From Pseudomonas sp. GM80 (GTDB lineage Bacteria; Pseudomonadota; Gammaproteobacteria; Pseudomonadales; Pseudomonadaceae): a stretch of DNA of 64,000 nt. Under the pieces are notes generated by a model. It searched no databases, had not been told where the DNA came from, and saw nothing but the letters and a program-made list of their open reading frames with translations. The position numbers were made by a program, and so were the translations under genes. Where the stretch lies: NCBI RefSeq assembly GCF_000282515.1, contig NZ_AKJD01000069.1, positions 1-64,000 of the forward strand. Direction: 5' to 3'. Of this stretch, positions 36,373 through 45,359 are shown piece by piece (the stretch's first letter is position 1; the number at the start of each line of letters is the position of its first letter).

Positions 36373-37023
36373 TCAGGCGGCGGGCTGGTCGAGTTCCAGG
36401 CCCACGCCCAGGCGGCGGCCCATGCACGGCCAGCGTTTCCACGCGGCGCCGGTGTCCGGACTGCTGAGTTTGTCGCGGTAGGCTTCTACCGATTCCAGGG
36501 CAAAACTCTCGTCGTTGAGCATCTCGTCGATGGCGTGATGCACCGCTTCGTCCAGTTGGTTGGCAAATTCCTCACCGATCAATTGGTGAGCAATCAAGTT
36601 GGCGACCGTCATGTCCAGGGGGATCAATGGCTGGCCGAAATGCTTGATGTACAGGTCGTTGACCTCTTCGACAAAACGGTGCGCCAGGTAGGCTTCGTCG
36701 AGCAGGCTGTCCAGGCCAACGTGCCCGGCCATGATGGCCGGCGGCTGGAGGAAATACTGCTCGGCGATTTTCAGCACCGGTTTGATCTGCGATTCGATTC
36801 CCGCTTCCCTGGCGACTTCATTGGCTGCGTCCAGCAGGTCCGGCACTTCATCGATGTAGGCGGCGACAAAACGCGTCAGCACACCATTGGCGTCGGCTTC
36901 CGGTAACTGGATCGACGGGTGTAGATGCGGCAGCTTGCTTTCCAGCTGACGGGTCAGCAGGCCAGTGTCTTTCTCATGTTGTTGGGCTGTTTGGATCTGC
37001 TCGCGCAATGCGGCGGTGTTCAT
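36373..37023 (-). CDS. conserved protein of unknown function (PA0104-like)
   Basis: This 216-residue, mostly helical and acidic soluble protein has no signal peptide or membrane segment. By position (next to coxB and beyond the carbonic anhydrase/SulP pair) it corresponds to P. aeruginosa PA0104. Recognisable patches are TRFVAAYIDEVPDLLDAANEVAREAG, LAHRFVEEVNDLYIKHFG and VANLIAHQLIGEEFANQLDEAVHHAIDEML. I do not recognise a fold. TGGAG precedes ATG 37023. It is divergent from the oxidase operon and could be linked to it, without direct evidence. Confidence 0.8.
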   Translation of the reverse strand: MNTAALREQIQTAQQHEKDTGLLTRQLESKLPHLHPSIQLPEADANGVLTRFVAAYIDEVPDLLDAANEVAREAGIESQIKPVLKIAEQYFLQPPAIMAGHVGLDSLLDEAYLAHRFVEEVNDLYIKHFGQPLIPLDMTVANLIAHQLIGEEFANQLDEAVHHAIDEMLNDESFALESVEAYRDKLSSPDTGAAWKRWPCMGRRLGVGLELDQPAA

Positions 37024-37392
37024 GAAAACTCCAGGAAACAAGGCAATGAAATAGGGAAGACATAAGTTAGCTGGCTTACGAAAAATGCTAAGACGCATTT
37101 GTCATAATTATTTCATCCTTGATGCAACTGCGTTATATCGATTTGCCACCACTCGTCTGCATCCTTCTCCATTCGTGCCCTCGAATGCAAGCACCCGCTG
37201 TTTCAGATCATTTACTTCAGCACATTGCATTTCTCAGCCGCTGACTATACTCGCCAGTGAATGGAGTTAGCTGATGACGCCCGACTGCACCCGCAGCAAG
37301 GCCCGGCGATTCAAGTTCGTAGTCTGATGCAGCCGCTCCCTTGCCGCAGGCGAAAGCCGGCGGGATAACAAGAACGATAAGGGGAACCCGCA
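37024..37392. other. divergent intergenic region upstream of coxB
   Basis: This 369-base region is AT-richer than its surroundings, especially 37080-37260. It carries a CTATACT box (see separate entry) and a TAAG-N8-CTTA inverted repeat around 37065-37080. No open frame looks real. Confidence 0.5.
37245..37251 (+). promoter_or_regulatory. CTATACT -10 box, possible RpoS promoter of the aa3 oxidase operon
   Basis: CTATACT matches the sigma-S extended -10 consensus exactly. Transcription from about 37258 would give a leader of roughly 135 bases. In P. aeruginosa the aa3 oxidase genes are known to be RpoS-dependent, which suits this box. No clear -35 is seen. Confidence 0.5.
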
Positions 37393-38520
37393 ATGATGCG
37401 ACATCCACACGTCTGGATGGGCCTCCTGTTGTGGTCGATTTTCAGTCCGGCACACGCTGCCTGGACTGTGAATATGGCGCCTGGAGCGACTGAAATCAGT
37501 CACGCAGTATTCGACCTGCACATGACCATTTTCTGGATCTGTGTGGTGATCGGGATCATCGTCTTCGGCGCCATGTTCTGGTCGATGATGGTGCACCGCC
37601 GTTCTACCGGGCAGGTCGCCGCAAAATTCCACGAAAGCACCACCGTCGAAATTCTCTGGACCGTCGTACCGTTTCTGATTCTGGTGGCGATGGCCGTGCC
37701 GGCGACTGCCACCCTGATCAAGATGTACGACACCAGTGAGCCGGATATCGATATCCAGATCACCGGCTATCAGTGGAAGTGGCACTACAAATACCTGGGG
37801 CAGGACGTCGAGTTCTTCAGCAACCTGGCCACCCCCGCCGAGCAGATCCACAACAAGGAAGCCAAGGGCGAGCACTACTTGCTCGAGGTCGATAAGCCGT
37901 TGGTGTTGCCGACCGGGGCCAAGGTGCGCTTCCTCGTGACCTCCGCCGACGTTATCCACTCGTGGTGGGTGCCGGCCTTCGCAGTTAAACGCGATGCGAT
38001 TCCTGGGTTCGTCAACGAAGCGTGGACGCGCATCGACAAGCCCGGAATTTACCGTGGCCAGTGCGCCGAACTGTGCGGCAAGGATCACGGCTTCATGCCG
38101 ATCGTGGTCGAGGTCAAGGACAAGGCCGACTACGACAAATGGCTTGCCGAGCGCAAAGCCGAAGCCGCGCAGCTTAAAGAGCTGACCAGCAAGGAATGGA
38201 CGCTCGACGAACTCAAGGAACGCGGCGACAAGATCTATCACACCACCTGCGTCGCCTGTCACCAGGCCGAAGGTCAGGGCCTACCGCCAATGTTCCCGGC
38301 GCTCAAGGGCTCGAAAATCGCCACCGGCCCGAAAGAAGGCCACTTGAGCATTGTCTTCCACGGCAAGCCCGGTACCGCCATGGCGGCGTTCGGCAAGCAG
38401 CTGTCGGAAGTAGATATCGCAGCGGTCGTGACTTACGAACGTAACGCCTGGGGCAACAACAAGGGCGACATGGTCACGCCAAAAGAAGTGCTGGAGCTGA
38501 AACAGGCGGAAAGCAAATGA
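37393..38520 (+). CDS. coxB: cytochrome c oxidase subunit II with fused cytochrome c domain
   Basis: This 375-residue subunit of the aa3 (caa3-like) oxidase has a signal peptide ending SPAHA and two membrane helices (residues ~38-62 and 90-112). The CuA domain has ADVIHSWWVPAF and the binding motif GQCAELCGKDHGFM. A C-terminal c-type heme domain has CVACH at about residue 288. The fused cytochrome accepts electrons directly from soluble cytochromes c such as cc4, encoded later in the window. It is first in the oxidase operon. Confidence 0.95.
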   Translation: MMRHPHVWMGLLLWSIFSPAHAAWTVNMAPGATEISHAVFDLHMTIFWICVVIGIIVFGAMFWSMMVHRRSTGQVAAKFHESTTVEILWTVVPFLILVAMAVPATATLIKMYDTSEPDIDIQITGYQWKWHYKYLGQDVEFFSNLATPAEQIHNKEAKGEHYLLEVDKPLVLPTGAKVRFLVTSADVIHSWWVPAFAVKRDAIPGFVNEAWTRIDKPGIYRGQCAELCGKDHGFMPIVVEVKDKADYDKWLAERKAEAAQLKELTSKEWTLDELKERGDKIYHTTCVACHQAEGQGLPPMFPALKGSKIATGPKEGHLSIVFHGKPGTAMAAFGKQLSEVDIAAVVTYERNAWGNNKGDMVTPKEVLELKQAESK

Positions 38521-38602
38521 GCCGGTCTATCGCGTACTTCGTGAAACGGCCGGGGCAACGCGCCCCGGCCCGCCCCGCCCACTCACGTAAAGGAGACCGG
38601 CC

Positions 38603-40189
38603 ATGAGCGCTGTCATCGATGACCACGGTCATGCCGACCACGCCCACGGCCCCGCCAAAGGCCTGATGCGCTGGGTGCTGACCACCAACCACAAGGACAT
38701 CGGCACGCTGTACCTGTGGTTTGCGTTCTGCATGTTCTTGCTCGGCGGTACGTTCGCGATGGTGATTCGCGCCGAGCTGTTCCAGCCGGGGCTGCAAATC
38801 GTCGAGCCGGCGTTCTTCAACCAGATGACCACCATGCACGGTCTGGTGATGGTCTTCGGTGCGGTGATGCCGGCCTTCGTCGGTCTCGCCAACTGGATGA
38901 TCCCGTTGATGATCGGCGCGCCGGACATGGCCCTGCCGCGGATGAACAACTTCAGCTTCTGGCTGTTGCCGGCGGCATTCCTGATCCTCGTCTCGACCCT
39001 GTTCACCCCCGGTGGCGGGCCGAACTTTGGCTGGACGTTCTATGCGCCGCTGTCGACGACCTACGCGCCGGAAAGCGTGACCTTCTTCATCTTCGCCATC
39101 CACTTGATGGGGATCAGTTCGATCATGGGCGCGATCAACGTCGTCGCGACCATTCTCAACCTGCGCGCCCCCGGCATGACGCTGATGAAAATGCCGCTGT
39201 TCGTCTGGACCTGGCTGATCACCGCGTTTCTGCTGATCGCGGTGATGCCGGTACTCGCCGGGTGCGTAACGATGATGCTGATGGACATCCACTTCGGCAC
39301 CAGTTTCTTCAGTGCGGCCGGTGGCGGTGACCCGGTGTTGTTCCAGCATGTGTTCTGGTTCTTCGGGCATCCCGAGGTGTACATCATGATTCTGCCGGCA
39401 TTCGGCGCCGTCAGCTCGATCATCCCGACCTTCTCGCGCAAGCCGCTGTTCGGCTACACCTCGATGGTCTATGCGACGGCGAGCATTGCCTTCCTGTCGT
39501 TCATCGTCTGGGCGCACCACATGTTCGTGGTCGGCATTCCGCTGGTGGGCGAGCTGTTCTTCATGTACGCGACGCTGCTGATCGCGGTGCCGACCGGGGT
39601 GAAGGTGTTCAACTGGGCCAGCACCATGTGGCAAGGCTCGCTGACCTTCGAAACGCCGATGCTGTTTGCCGTGGCGTTCGTGATCCTGTTCTCCATCGGC
39701 GGATTCTCCGGACTGATGCTGGCCATCGCCCCGGCGGACTTCCAGTACCAGGACACCTACTTCGTGGTCGCGCACTTCCACTACGTGCTGGTGCCGGGGG
39801 CGATCTTCGGGATCTTCGCGTCGACCTATTACTGGCTGCCGAAATGGACCGGCCACATGTACGACGAAACCCTCGGCAAGCTGCATTTCTGGCTGTCGTT
39901 TGTCGGCATGAACCTGACCTTCTTCCCGATGCACTTTGTCGGGCTGGCGGGGATGCCGCGACGGATTCCGGACTACAACCTGCAGTTCGCCGACTTCAAC
40001 ATGGTCTCGTCGATTGGCGCGTTCATGTTCGGTGCGACGCAGATTTTCTTCCTGTTCATCGTGATCAAAACCATTCGCGGCGGCCCGCCAGCACCGGCCA
40101 AACCGTGGGATGGTGCGGAAGGTCTGGAGTGGAGCGTGCCGTCACCGGCGCCGTACCACACCTTCACCACACCGCCGGAAGTGAAATGA
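38603..40189 (+). CDS. coxA: cytochrome c oxidase subunit I
   Basis: This 528-residue, 12-helix heme-copper oxidase core contains heme a and the heme a3-CuB centre where O2 is reduced. Landmarks are TTNHKDIGTLYLW, the heme-a ligand MHGLVMVFGAVMP, and VFWFFGHPEVYIMILPAFG with the His-Tyr cross-link segment. WAHHMFVVG (CuB histidines) and HFHYVLVPG complete the set. AAGGAGA lies upstream of the ATG. All catalytic histidines expected in an A-type oxidase are visible. Confidence 0.97.
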   Translation: MSAVIDDHGHADHAHGPAKGLMRWVLTTNHKDIGTLYLWFAFCMFLLGGTFAMVIRAELFQPGLQIVEPAFFNQMTTMHGLVMVFGAVMPAFVGLANWMIPLMIGAPDMALPRMNNFSFWLLPAAFLILVSTLFTPGGGPNFGWTFYAPLSTTYAPESVTFFIFAIHLMGISSIMGAINVVATILNLRAPGMTLMKMPLFVWTWLITAFLLIAVMPVLAGCVTMMLMDIHFGTSFFSAAGGGDPVLFQHVFWFFGHPEVYIMILPAFGAVSSIIPTFSRKPLFGYTSMVYATASIAFLSFIVWAHHMFVVGIPLVGELFFMYATLLIAVPTGVKVFNWASTMWQGSLTFETPMLFAVAFVILFSIGGFSGLMLAIAPADFQYQDTYFVVAHFHYVLVPGAIFGIFASTYYWLPKWTGHMYDETLGKLHFWLSFVGMNLTFFPMHFVGLAGMPRRIPDYNLQFADFNMVSSIGAFMFGATQIFFLFIVIKTIRGGPPAPAKPWDGAEGLEWSVPSPAPYHTFTTPPEVK

Positions 40190-40214
40190 ACACCATCAGT
40201 CCTGTGACAAACCC

Positions 40215-40308
40215 TGTGGGAGCTGCGGTGCGACGATTCGACTTGCCAGCGATAGGGCCAGCGCAGTGTGTCAGGCAGGCAGCCATCGCTGGCAAGCCAG
40301 CTCCCACA
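40215..40308. repeat. REP, family B, with a 16-base insertion in the left arm
   Basis: The right arm (ATCGCTGGCAAGCCAGCTCC...CACA) is canonical. The left arm TGTGGGAGCTG is interrupted by CGGTGCGACGATTCGA before CTTGCCAGCGAT. It lies between coxA and ctaG, inside what should be one operon, and could affect the relative levels of upstream and downstream message. Confidence 0.85.
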
Positions 40309-40333
40309 AGGATTCATGTGGAGGCTGAAAATC

Positions 40334-40885
40334 ATGGCTGACTCGATCTCGCTGAAAAAACTGGTCACCCGTCTGCTCGGTGTAGTGGTGGCGATGTTTG
40401 TCTTCGGCTTTGCCCTGGTGCCGATCTACGACGTGATGTGCAAAGCCTTCGGCATCAACGGCAAGACCGCCGGGCAGTACGAGGGCGAGCAAGTGGTCGA
40501 CACTTCGCGCCAGGTACGCGTGCAGTTTCTGTCGACCAACACCGCCGACATGCCTTGGGATTTCTACCCCAAGCATGACGAACTCACCGCCAATCCCGGC
40601 GCAGTCAACGAAATGATCTTCATCGCGCGCAACCCCACCGACAAACCGATGAGCGCGCAAGCCGTGCCGAGCATCGCGCCGAGTAACGCGGCGGCGTATT
40701 TCCACAAGACCGAATGCTTTTGCTTTACCCAGCAGGTGCTGCAGCCCGGTCAGCAGATCGAGATGCCAGTGCGTTTCATTGTTGATCGCGACATGCCCAA
40801 GGAAGTGAAGCACCTGACGCTGTCCTACACGCTGTTCGATATCACCGCCCGACATCCGCCGGTGGCTGCAAACACTGGCGGTTGA
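40334..40885 (+). CDS. ctaG: cytochrome c oxidase assembly protein CtaG/Cox11
   Basis: This 183-residue protein has one N-terminal membrane anchor (LLGVVVAMFVFGFALVPIYDVMC). The periplasmic Cox11 domain carries the copper-binding motif ECFCFTQQVL, which inserts CuB into subunit I. GGAGG precedes ATG 40334. The frame extends upstream through the REP but without a ribosome site. Confidence 0.94.
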   Translation: MADSISLKKLVTRLLGVVVAMFVFGFALVPIYDVMCKAFGINGKTAGQYEGEQVVDTSRQVRVQFLSTNTADMPWDFYPKHDELTANPGAVNEMIFIARNPTDKPMSAQAVPSIAPSNAAAYFHKTECFCFTQQVLQPGQQIEMPVRFIVDRDMPKEVKHLTLSYTLFDITARHPPVAANTGG

Positions 40886-40910
40886 GCGTGCCCGATAAGG
40901 AGAACAATAA

Positions 40911-41798
40911 ATGGCAACTCATGAGCATTATTACGTTCCGCCGCAAAGCAAATGGCCGATCATCGCGACCTTCGGCATGGCCATCACCGTGTATGGCCTC
41001 GCTACGTGGTTCAACGATCTGAAGGCAGCGCGCCCGGAATCCCACGGCCCGTACATCTTTTTCGTCGGTGGCCTGTTACTGGCGTACATGCTGTTCGGCT
41101 GGTTCGGCGCGGTGATCAAGGAAAGCCGCGCGGGCCTCTATAGCGCGCAGCTGGATCGCTCGTTCCGCTGGGGCATGAGTTGGTTCATCTTCTCCGAGGT
41201 GATGTTCTTCGTCGCCTTCTTCGGCGCGCTGTTTTACGTGCGCCACGTCTCCGGCCCGGCGCTCGGCGGGGAAGGTACCAAAGGCATCGCGCACATGCTG
41301 TGGCCGAACTTCCAGTTCACCTGGCCGCTGCTGCACACGCCGGATCCGAAACTGTTCCCGCCGCCCAAGGACGTCATCAGCCCGTGGGGCCTGCCGCTGA
41401 TCAACACGATTTTGCTGGTCAGCTCCAGCGTGACCATCACCATCGCCCACCATGCCTTGAAGAAGGGCCATCGCGGTGCGCTGAAAATCTGGCTGGCGAT
41501 CACCGTGTTGCTTGGCTGCGCGTTTCTCGGTTTTCAGGCTGAGGAATACATTCACGCCTACCACGAACTGGGCCTGACCCTCGGTTCGGGCATTTATGGC
41601 GCGACGTTCTTCATGCTCACCGGTTTCCACGGCGCTCACGTGACAATCGGCACGATCATTCTGTTTGTGATGCTGATGCGCATCATGAAGGGCCACTTCG
41701 ACAACGAGCACCAGTTCGGTTTCGAAGCGGCGAGCTGGTATTGGCACTTCGTCGACGTGGTGTGGATCGGCCTGTTTATCTTCGTTTACGTACTCTGA
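40911..41798 (+). CDS. coxC: cytochrome c oxidase subunit III
   Basis: This 295-residue, seven-helix subunit III has the family motifs RWGMSWFIFSEVMFFVAFFGALFYVRH, GFQAEEYIHAY and GFHGAHVTIGTI, and the C-terminal EAASWYWHFVDVVWIGLFIFVYVL. It stabilises the catalytic core. AAGGAG precedes the ATG. It ends 9 bases before the stop of a small gene on the opposite strand. Confidence 0.96.
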   Translation: MATHEHYYVPPQSKWPIIATFGMAITVYGLATWFNDLKAARPESHGPYIFFVGGLLLAYMLFGWFGAVIKESRAGLYSAQLDRSFRWGMSWFIFSEVMFFVAFFGALFYVRHVSGPALGGEGTKGIAHMLWPNFQFTWPLLHTPDPKLFPPPKDVISPWGLPLINTILLVSSSVTITIAHHALKKGHRGALKIWLAITVLLGCAFLGFQAEEYIHAYHELGLTLGSGIYGATFFMLTGFHGAHVTIGTIILFVMLMRIMKGHFDNEHQFGFEAASWYWHFVDVVWIGLFIFVYVL

Positions 41799-41807
41799 GG
41801 AACAACC

Positions 41808-42011
41808 CTACCAAGGTGCATGCGAGACCAAATGGCCGCTGTAAAAGCCCCAGGCGATCAAGCCGACGGTGCCAGCGGCCAGTGCCACCCGAACACTCAA
41901 GGCGATGACCAGGCGATTGGAACTGCTGTCGTCCTTGACCAGGAAAAACAGGCCGCTGAACAGGCTGATCACCGTGGCAATCAGCATCAGGACGATCGCT
42001 GTTTTGAGCAT
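41808..42011 (-). CDS. DUF2909 twin-transmembrane small protein
   Basis: This 67-residue protein has two membrane helices, TAIVLMLIATVISLFSGLFFLV and VALAAGTVGLIAWGFYSG, joined by a short charged loop (KDDSSSNR). DUF2909 members occur in proteobacterial oxidase clusters and have no known function. It is the only minus-strand gene inside the oxidase operon (PA0109 position). CGGAG lies upstream of ATG 42011. It could be an oxidase-associated factor expressed separately. Confidence 0.85.
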   Translation of the reverse strand: MLKTAIVLMLIATVISLFSGLFFLVKDDSSSNRLVIALSVRVALAAGTVGLIAWGFYSGHLVSHAPW

Positions 42012-42082
42012 GGGAAGAACTCCGGGGGACAGGCGATGCAGTTGAGTATAGCGATCGCAACGACTGACTTTGTGGCACGGCC

Positions 42083-42823
42083 ATGAAGCGCTTTCGTCCG
42101 GGCGTGATTCCAACCGTGGTGGTGGCGTTGTTGCTGCCGCTGCTGGTGTCGCTGGGCTTTTGGCAACTGAGCCGTGGCGCGGAGAAAACCGCCCTGCTCG
42201 CCAGTTACGCCGAACGTCGTGCGGCCGAGCCGATGGCCAGCACTGAGTTGCTGAACAGCGCCGATCCGGCGTATCGCCGCGTGCATCTGCACGGCCAGTT
42301 CGATGCCGCGCACAGTCTGCTGCTGGATAACCGCCAACGTAACGGCAAAGTCGGCGTCGAGTTGCTGCAACCGTTTCAGGATCAACGCAGCGGTCTGTGG
42401 CTGCTGGTCAACCGCGGCTGGTTGCCGTGGCCGGATCGCCGCGTACCGCCGCAATTCACCACGCCCACAGAGTCGTTGAATGTCGATGCCTGGGTCTACG
42501 TCGCCCCCGGCGCCACTTTCCAGTTGCACGCTGATCCAGTCAGCAGCACTTGGCCGCAAACCATCACTGCCGTCGAACCCGCCAAGCTGTGGCAAACCCT
42601 CGACCGCGACGGCTTCGCCTACGAATTACGCGCCGAACCCGGCCCGGCCAGCTACGAGGCCGATTGGCCGGTGGTTGCGATGGGCCCGGAAAAACACCTC
42701 GGTTACGCCGTGCAGTGGTTCGCCATGGCCACCGCCCTGCTCGGCCTCTACGTCTATTTGGGCTTGCACAACGCAAAGGAGAAACACCATGGGAACGGCC
42801 ATGAATCCACCCAGCATGTCTGA
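42083..42823 (+). CDS. SURF1 family oxidase assembly protein
   Basis: This 246-residue protein has the SURF1 topology: an N-terminal helix (PTVVVALLLPLLVSLGFWQLSR), a periplasmic domain and a C-terminal helix (AVQWFAMATALLGLYVYLGL). GFWQLSRGAEK and the LLDNRQRNGKVG...VNRGWLP strands are family signatures. SURF1 assists heme a insertion into subunit I. Its end overlaps the next gene by 35 bases. Confidence 0.92.
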   Translation: MKRFRPGVIPTVVVALLLPLLVSLGFWQLSRGAEKTALLASYAERRAAEPMASTELLNSADPAYRRVHLHGQFDAAHSLLLDNRQRNGKVGVELLQPFQDQRSGLWLLVNRGWLPWPDRRVPPQFTTPTESLNVDAWVYVAPGATFQLHADPVSSTWPQTITAVEPAKLWQTLDRDGFAYELRAEPGPASYEADWPVVAMGPEKHLGYAVQWFAMATALLGLYVYLGLHNAKEKHHGNGHESTQHV

Positions 42824-43382
42824 GGCGAAACCTGCCGCCAGCCGCCGTCGCGGGCGCGTTCAGTTGCTGCTGATTGTGCTCGGCGTGATCGGCCCGATGG
42901 TGCTCGCCACCGGCATGTACAAGTTGCAGTTCTGGGTACCGGAAGGTCGCAGCTATCACGGTGAACTGATCGGCAACGGCCAGACCCGCGCCGACCTCGG
43001 CGTGCAGGCCGACGAGGATCGTTGGCAGATCCTGGTCACCGCGCCGAAAGATTGCGCGGTGGATTGCCAGCAACTGGTGTATCTGGCGCGGCAGATCCAG
43101 ATCGGTCTGGGCCGCGATGCCGGCCGCGCCAGCCATGCCCTCGCCGCTGCTCAACCGGTCAGCGCTGATTACGACGCCAAGCTCAACCGCGAATATCCAC
43201 AGCTGCAACGCTACCCGCTGGACGCCGCTGTGTTCAGTAAAACCACGGGCGACAAAGCCACGCCGCAACTGTGGATCATCGACCCCCACGGCAATCTCGT
43301 GCTGCGTTATGAGCCGAATGTGAAGGGCAAGGATCTGCTCAACGACCTGCGTCACCTGCTGAAACTGTCGAACATCGGATAA
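42789..43382 (+). CDS. Sco-like membrane-anchored protein with CX3C motif (PA0111-like)
   Basis: This 197-residue protein has one N-terminal membrane anchor (VQLLLIVLGVIGPMVLATGMY) and a periplasmic thioredoxin-like domain. Cys89 and Cys93 in APKDCAVDCQQLVY have the same C-x3-C spacing as the copper site of the true Sco protein in this operon, but the Pro after the first Cys is missing. A C-terminal IDPHGNLVLRYEPN resembles the Sco [13 protein letters not shown] strand with its His shifted by one. It is usually annotated as hypothetical. An oxidase copper or redox chaperone is a reasonable inference. AAGGAG precedes ATG 42789. Confidence 0.82.
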   Translation: MGTAMNPPSMSEAKPAASRRRGRVQLLLIVLGVIGPMVLATGMYKLQFWVPEGRSYHGELIGNGQTRADLGVQADEDRWQILVTAPKDCAVDCQQLVYLARQIQIGLGRDAGRASHALAAAQPVSADYDAKLNREYPQLQRYPLDAAVFSKTTGDKATPQLWIIDPHGNLVLRYEPNVKGKDLLNDLRHLLKLSNIG

Positions 43383-43392
43383 GGGCATCGTC

Positions 43393-44472
43393 ATGGCCAA
43401 ACCTGGATTTCGCCTCGCGCTGTTTGCCACCCTGCTGGCGCTGATTGTGGTGCTGCTCGGCGCCTATACGCGCCTGACCCACGCCGGCCTCGGCTGTCCG
43501 GACTGGCCGGGCTGCTACGGTTTTATCAGCGTGCCGAAAAGCGAAGCCCAACTGGCCCATGCCGAACTGCATTACCCCGACTCGCCCGTGGAGGCGCACA
43601 AGGGCTGGAACGAGATGATCCACCGCTACTTCGCCGGCACCCTCGGCCTGCTCGTTTCGATTCTGGCCGGGCGCGCGTGGGTTAACCGTCGTCATCCGGG
43701 GCAGCCGTTGAAGCTGCCACTGTTTCTGCTGGCGGTGGTGTTTGCCCAAGCAGCGTTCGGCATGTGGACGGTGACGCTCAAACTCTGGCCGCAGGTGGTC
43801 ACCGGGCATTTGCTCGGCGGTTTTGCGACGTTGAGTCTGCTGTTTTTGCTGACGTTGAGATTGTCCGGCGTGCTGCCGGCGCTGACCGTGCCCAAGCGTT
43901 TGCAGTATTGGGCGACGGCGGGATTGTTGTTGGTGATTGGCCAGATCGCGCTGGGTGGCTGGGTCAGTTCCAACTACGCGGCGGTGGCGTGTATCGACTT
44001 CCCGACCTGCCACGGGCAGTGGTTGCCGCCAGCGGATTTCGCTAATGGATTTCACCTGACTCAACACATCGGCCCGAATTATCTCGGCGGGCAACTCGAC
44101 AGCGATGCGCGCACGGCGATTCACCTGACTCATCGTATCGGCGCGTTGCTGGTGACGTTGGTGCTGCTCGGTCTCGCCTGGCAACTAAAAGTGGTTGGCA
44201 TGACGCGGTTGGCCGGTCTGGTTCTCGTCGCCCTCGCGGCGCAAATCACCCTCGGCATCAGCAACGTGTTGTTCCATCTGCCGCTGCCAGTGGCGGTCGC
44301 GCATAACGCCGGCGGGGCCGCGCTGTTGTTGACCATGGTGCTGGTCAATTATCACGCGCGCACCAGTCTGGTTCGGGTCAAGCAACCGGTGCTTGCACGC
44401 TGGCGCCTGAGCCCGCGCAAACACGCGGCCGCGCCCATCACTATTAAAGGAGAAACGCCGTGGCGATTCTGA
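43393..44472 (+). CDS. ctaA: heme A synthase
   Basis: This 359-residue, eight-helix CtaA/Cox15 enzyme oxidises the heme O methyl group to the formyl of heme A. Landmarks are the N-terminal [35 protein letters not shown] with a heme-ligand His, [15 protein letters not shown], and [12 protein letters not shown] with further heme histidines. It precedes and overlaps ctaB (13 bases), so the two heme A enzymes are coupled. Confidence 0.95.
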   Translation: MAKPGFRLALFATLLALIVVLLGAYTRLTHAGLGCPDWPGCYGFISVPKSEAQLAHAELHYPDSPVEAHKGWNEMIHRYFAGTLGLLVSILAGRAWVNRRHPGQPLKLPLFLLAVVFAQAAFGMWTVTLKLWPQVVTGHLLGGFATLSLLFLLTLRLSGVLPALTVPKRLQYWATAGLLLVIGQIALGGWVSSNYAAVACIDFPTCHGQWLPPADFANGFHLTQHIGPNYLGGQLDSDARTAIHLTHRIGALLVTLVLLGLAWQLKVVGMTRLAGLVLVALAAQITLGISNVLFHLPLPVAVAHNAGGAALLLTMVLVNYHARTSLVRVKQPVLARWRLSPRKHAAAPITIKGETPWRF

Positions 44473-45359
44473 TTGGCGAACGTCCGCATCAGGCGATCTG
44501 GCGTGATTATCTGGAACTGACCAAACCGAAAGTCGTGGTGCTGATGCTTATCACCTCGCTGGTCGGCATGTTCCTCGCGACCCGCGCCGGGGTGCCATGG
44601 ACGGTGCTGGTGTTCGGCAATCTGGGGATTGCGCTATGTGCCGGCGGCGCGGCAGCGGTCAATCATGTGGTCGATCGGCGCATCGATGCAGTGATGGCGC
44701 GTACGCATAAACGGCCGTTGGCTGAAGGTCGGGTTTCGCCTGCAGCAGCGCTGACCTTTGCATTGGCATTGGCGCTGCTTGGTCAGGCGTTGTTGCTGGC
44801 TTTCACCAATCCGCTGACGGCGTGGCTAACGCTCGCTTCGCTGCTCGGTTACGCGGTGATCTACACCGGTTTCCTCAAACGTGCGACGCCACAGAACATC
44901 GTCATCGGTGGCCTCGCCGGCGCCGCCCCGCCACTGCTCGGCTGGACGGCTGCCACCGGCCATGTCAGCGCCGAACCGTTGTTGCTGGTGCTGATCATCT
45001 TCGCCTGGACGCCGCCGCACTTCTGGGCGCTGGCGATTCACCGCAAAGAGGAATACGCCAAGGCCGACATACCGATGCTGCCGGTCACCCACGGCGAGCA
45101 CTACACCAAAGTGCACATTCTGCTGTACACCTTCGCGCTGCTGGCGGTGAGTCTGCTGCCGTACGTGATCCACATGAGCGGCGTGCTCTACCTGATTTGC
45201 GCGCTCGCTCTGGGCGCAAGGTTTCTGCAATGGGCCGTGGTGCTGTACCGTGGCACTCGGCCGCACGCGGCGATCAACACCTTCAAGTACTCTATTTGGT
45301 ACTTGTTTCTGCTGTTCATCGCCCTGCTCGTAGACCACTACTTACTGTTGAACCTATGA
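44460..45359 (+). CDS. ctaB: protoheme IX farnesyltransferase (heme O synthase)
   Basis: This 299-residue UbiA-family prenyltransferase has the polyprenyl-binding motif [21 protein letters not shown] (the DxxxD of this group) and a second conserved block, [29 protein letters not shown]. It adds farnesyl to heme B to give heme O, the substrate of CtaA. The start is GTG 44460 after AAAGGAGA. It overlaps the Sco gene by ATGA. Confidence 0.95.
   Translation: MAILIGERPHQAIWRDYLELTKPKVVVLMLITSLVGMFLATRAGVPWTVLVFGNLGIALCAGGAAAVNHVVDRRIDAVMARTHKRPLAEGRVSPAAALTFALALALLGQALLLAFTNPLTAWLTLASLLGYAVIYTGFLKRATPQNIVIGGLAGAAPPLLGWTAATGHVSAEPLLLVLIIFAWTPPHFWALAIHRKEEYAKADIPMLPVTHGEHYTKVHILLYTFALLAVSLLPYVIHMSGVLYLICALALGARFLQWAVVLYRGTRPHAAINTFKYSIWYLFLLFIALLVDHYLLLNL

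Noticed and set aside
37064..37081. TAAG-N8-CTTA inverted repeat as a GacA box (TGTAAG-N6-CTTACA)
   Set aside because: The spacing is 8 rather than 6 and the outer TG/CA bases are not right; no Rsm-type sRNA with GGA loops follows.
38474..39934. 486-codon antisense frame over coxA
   Set aside because: Translation is almost entirely charged, repetitive residues, the usual reverse image of a hydrophobic membrane protein.
40268..40333. Upstream extension of ctaG through the REP
   Set aside because: The extension encodes REP-derived residues without a ribosome site; GGAGG is correctly placed for ATG 40334.
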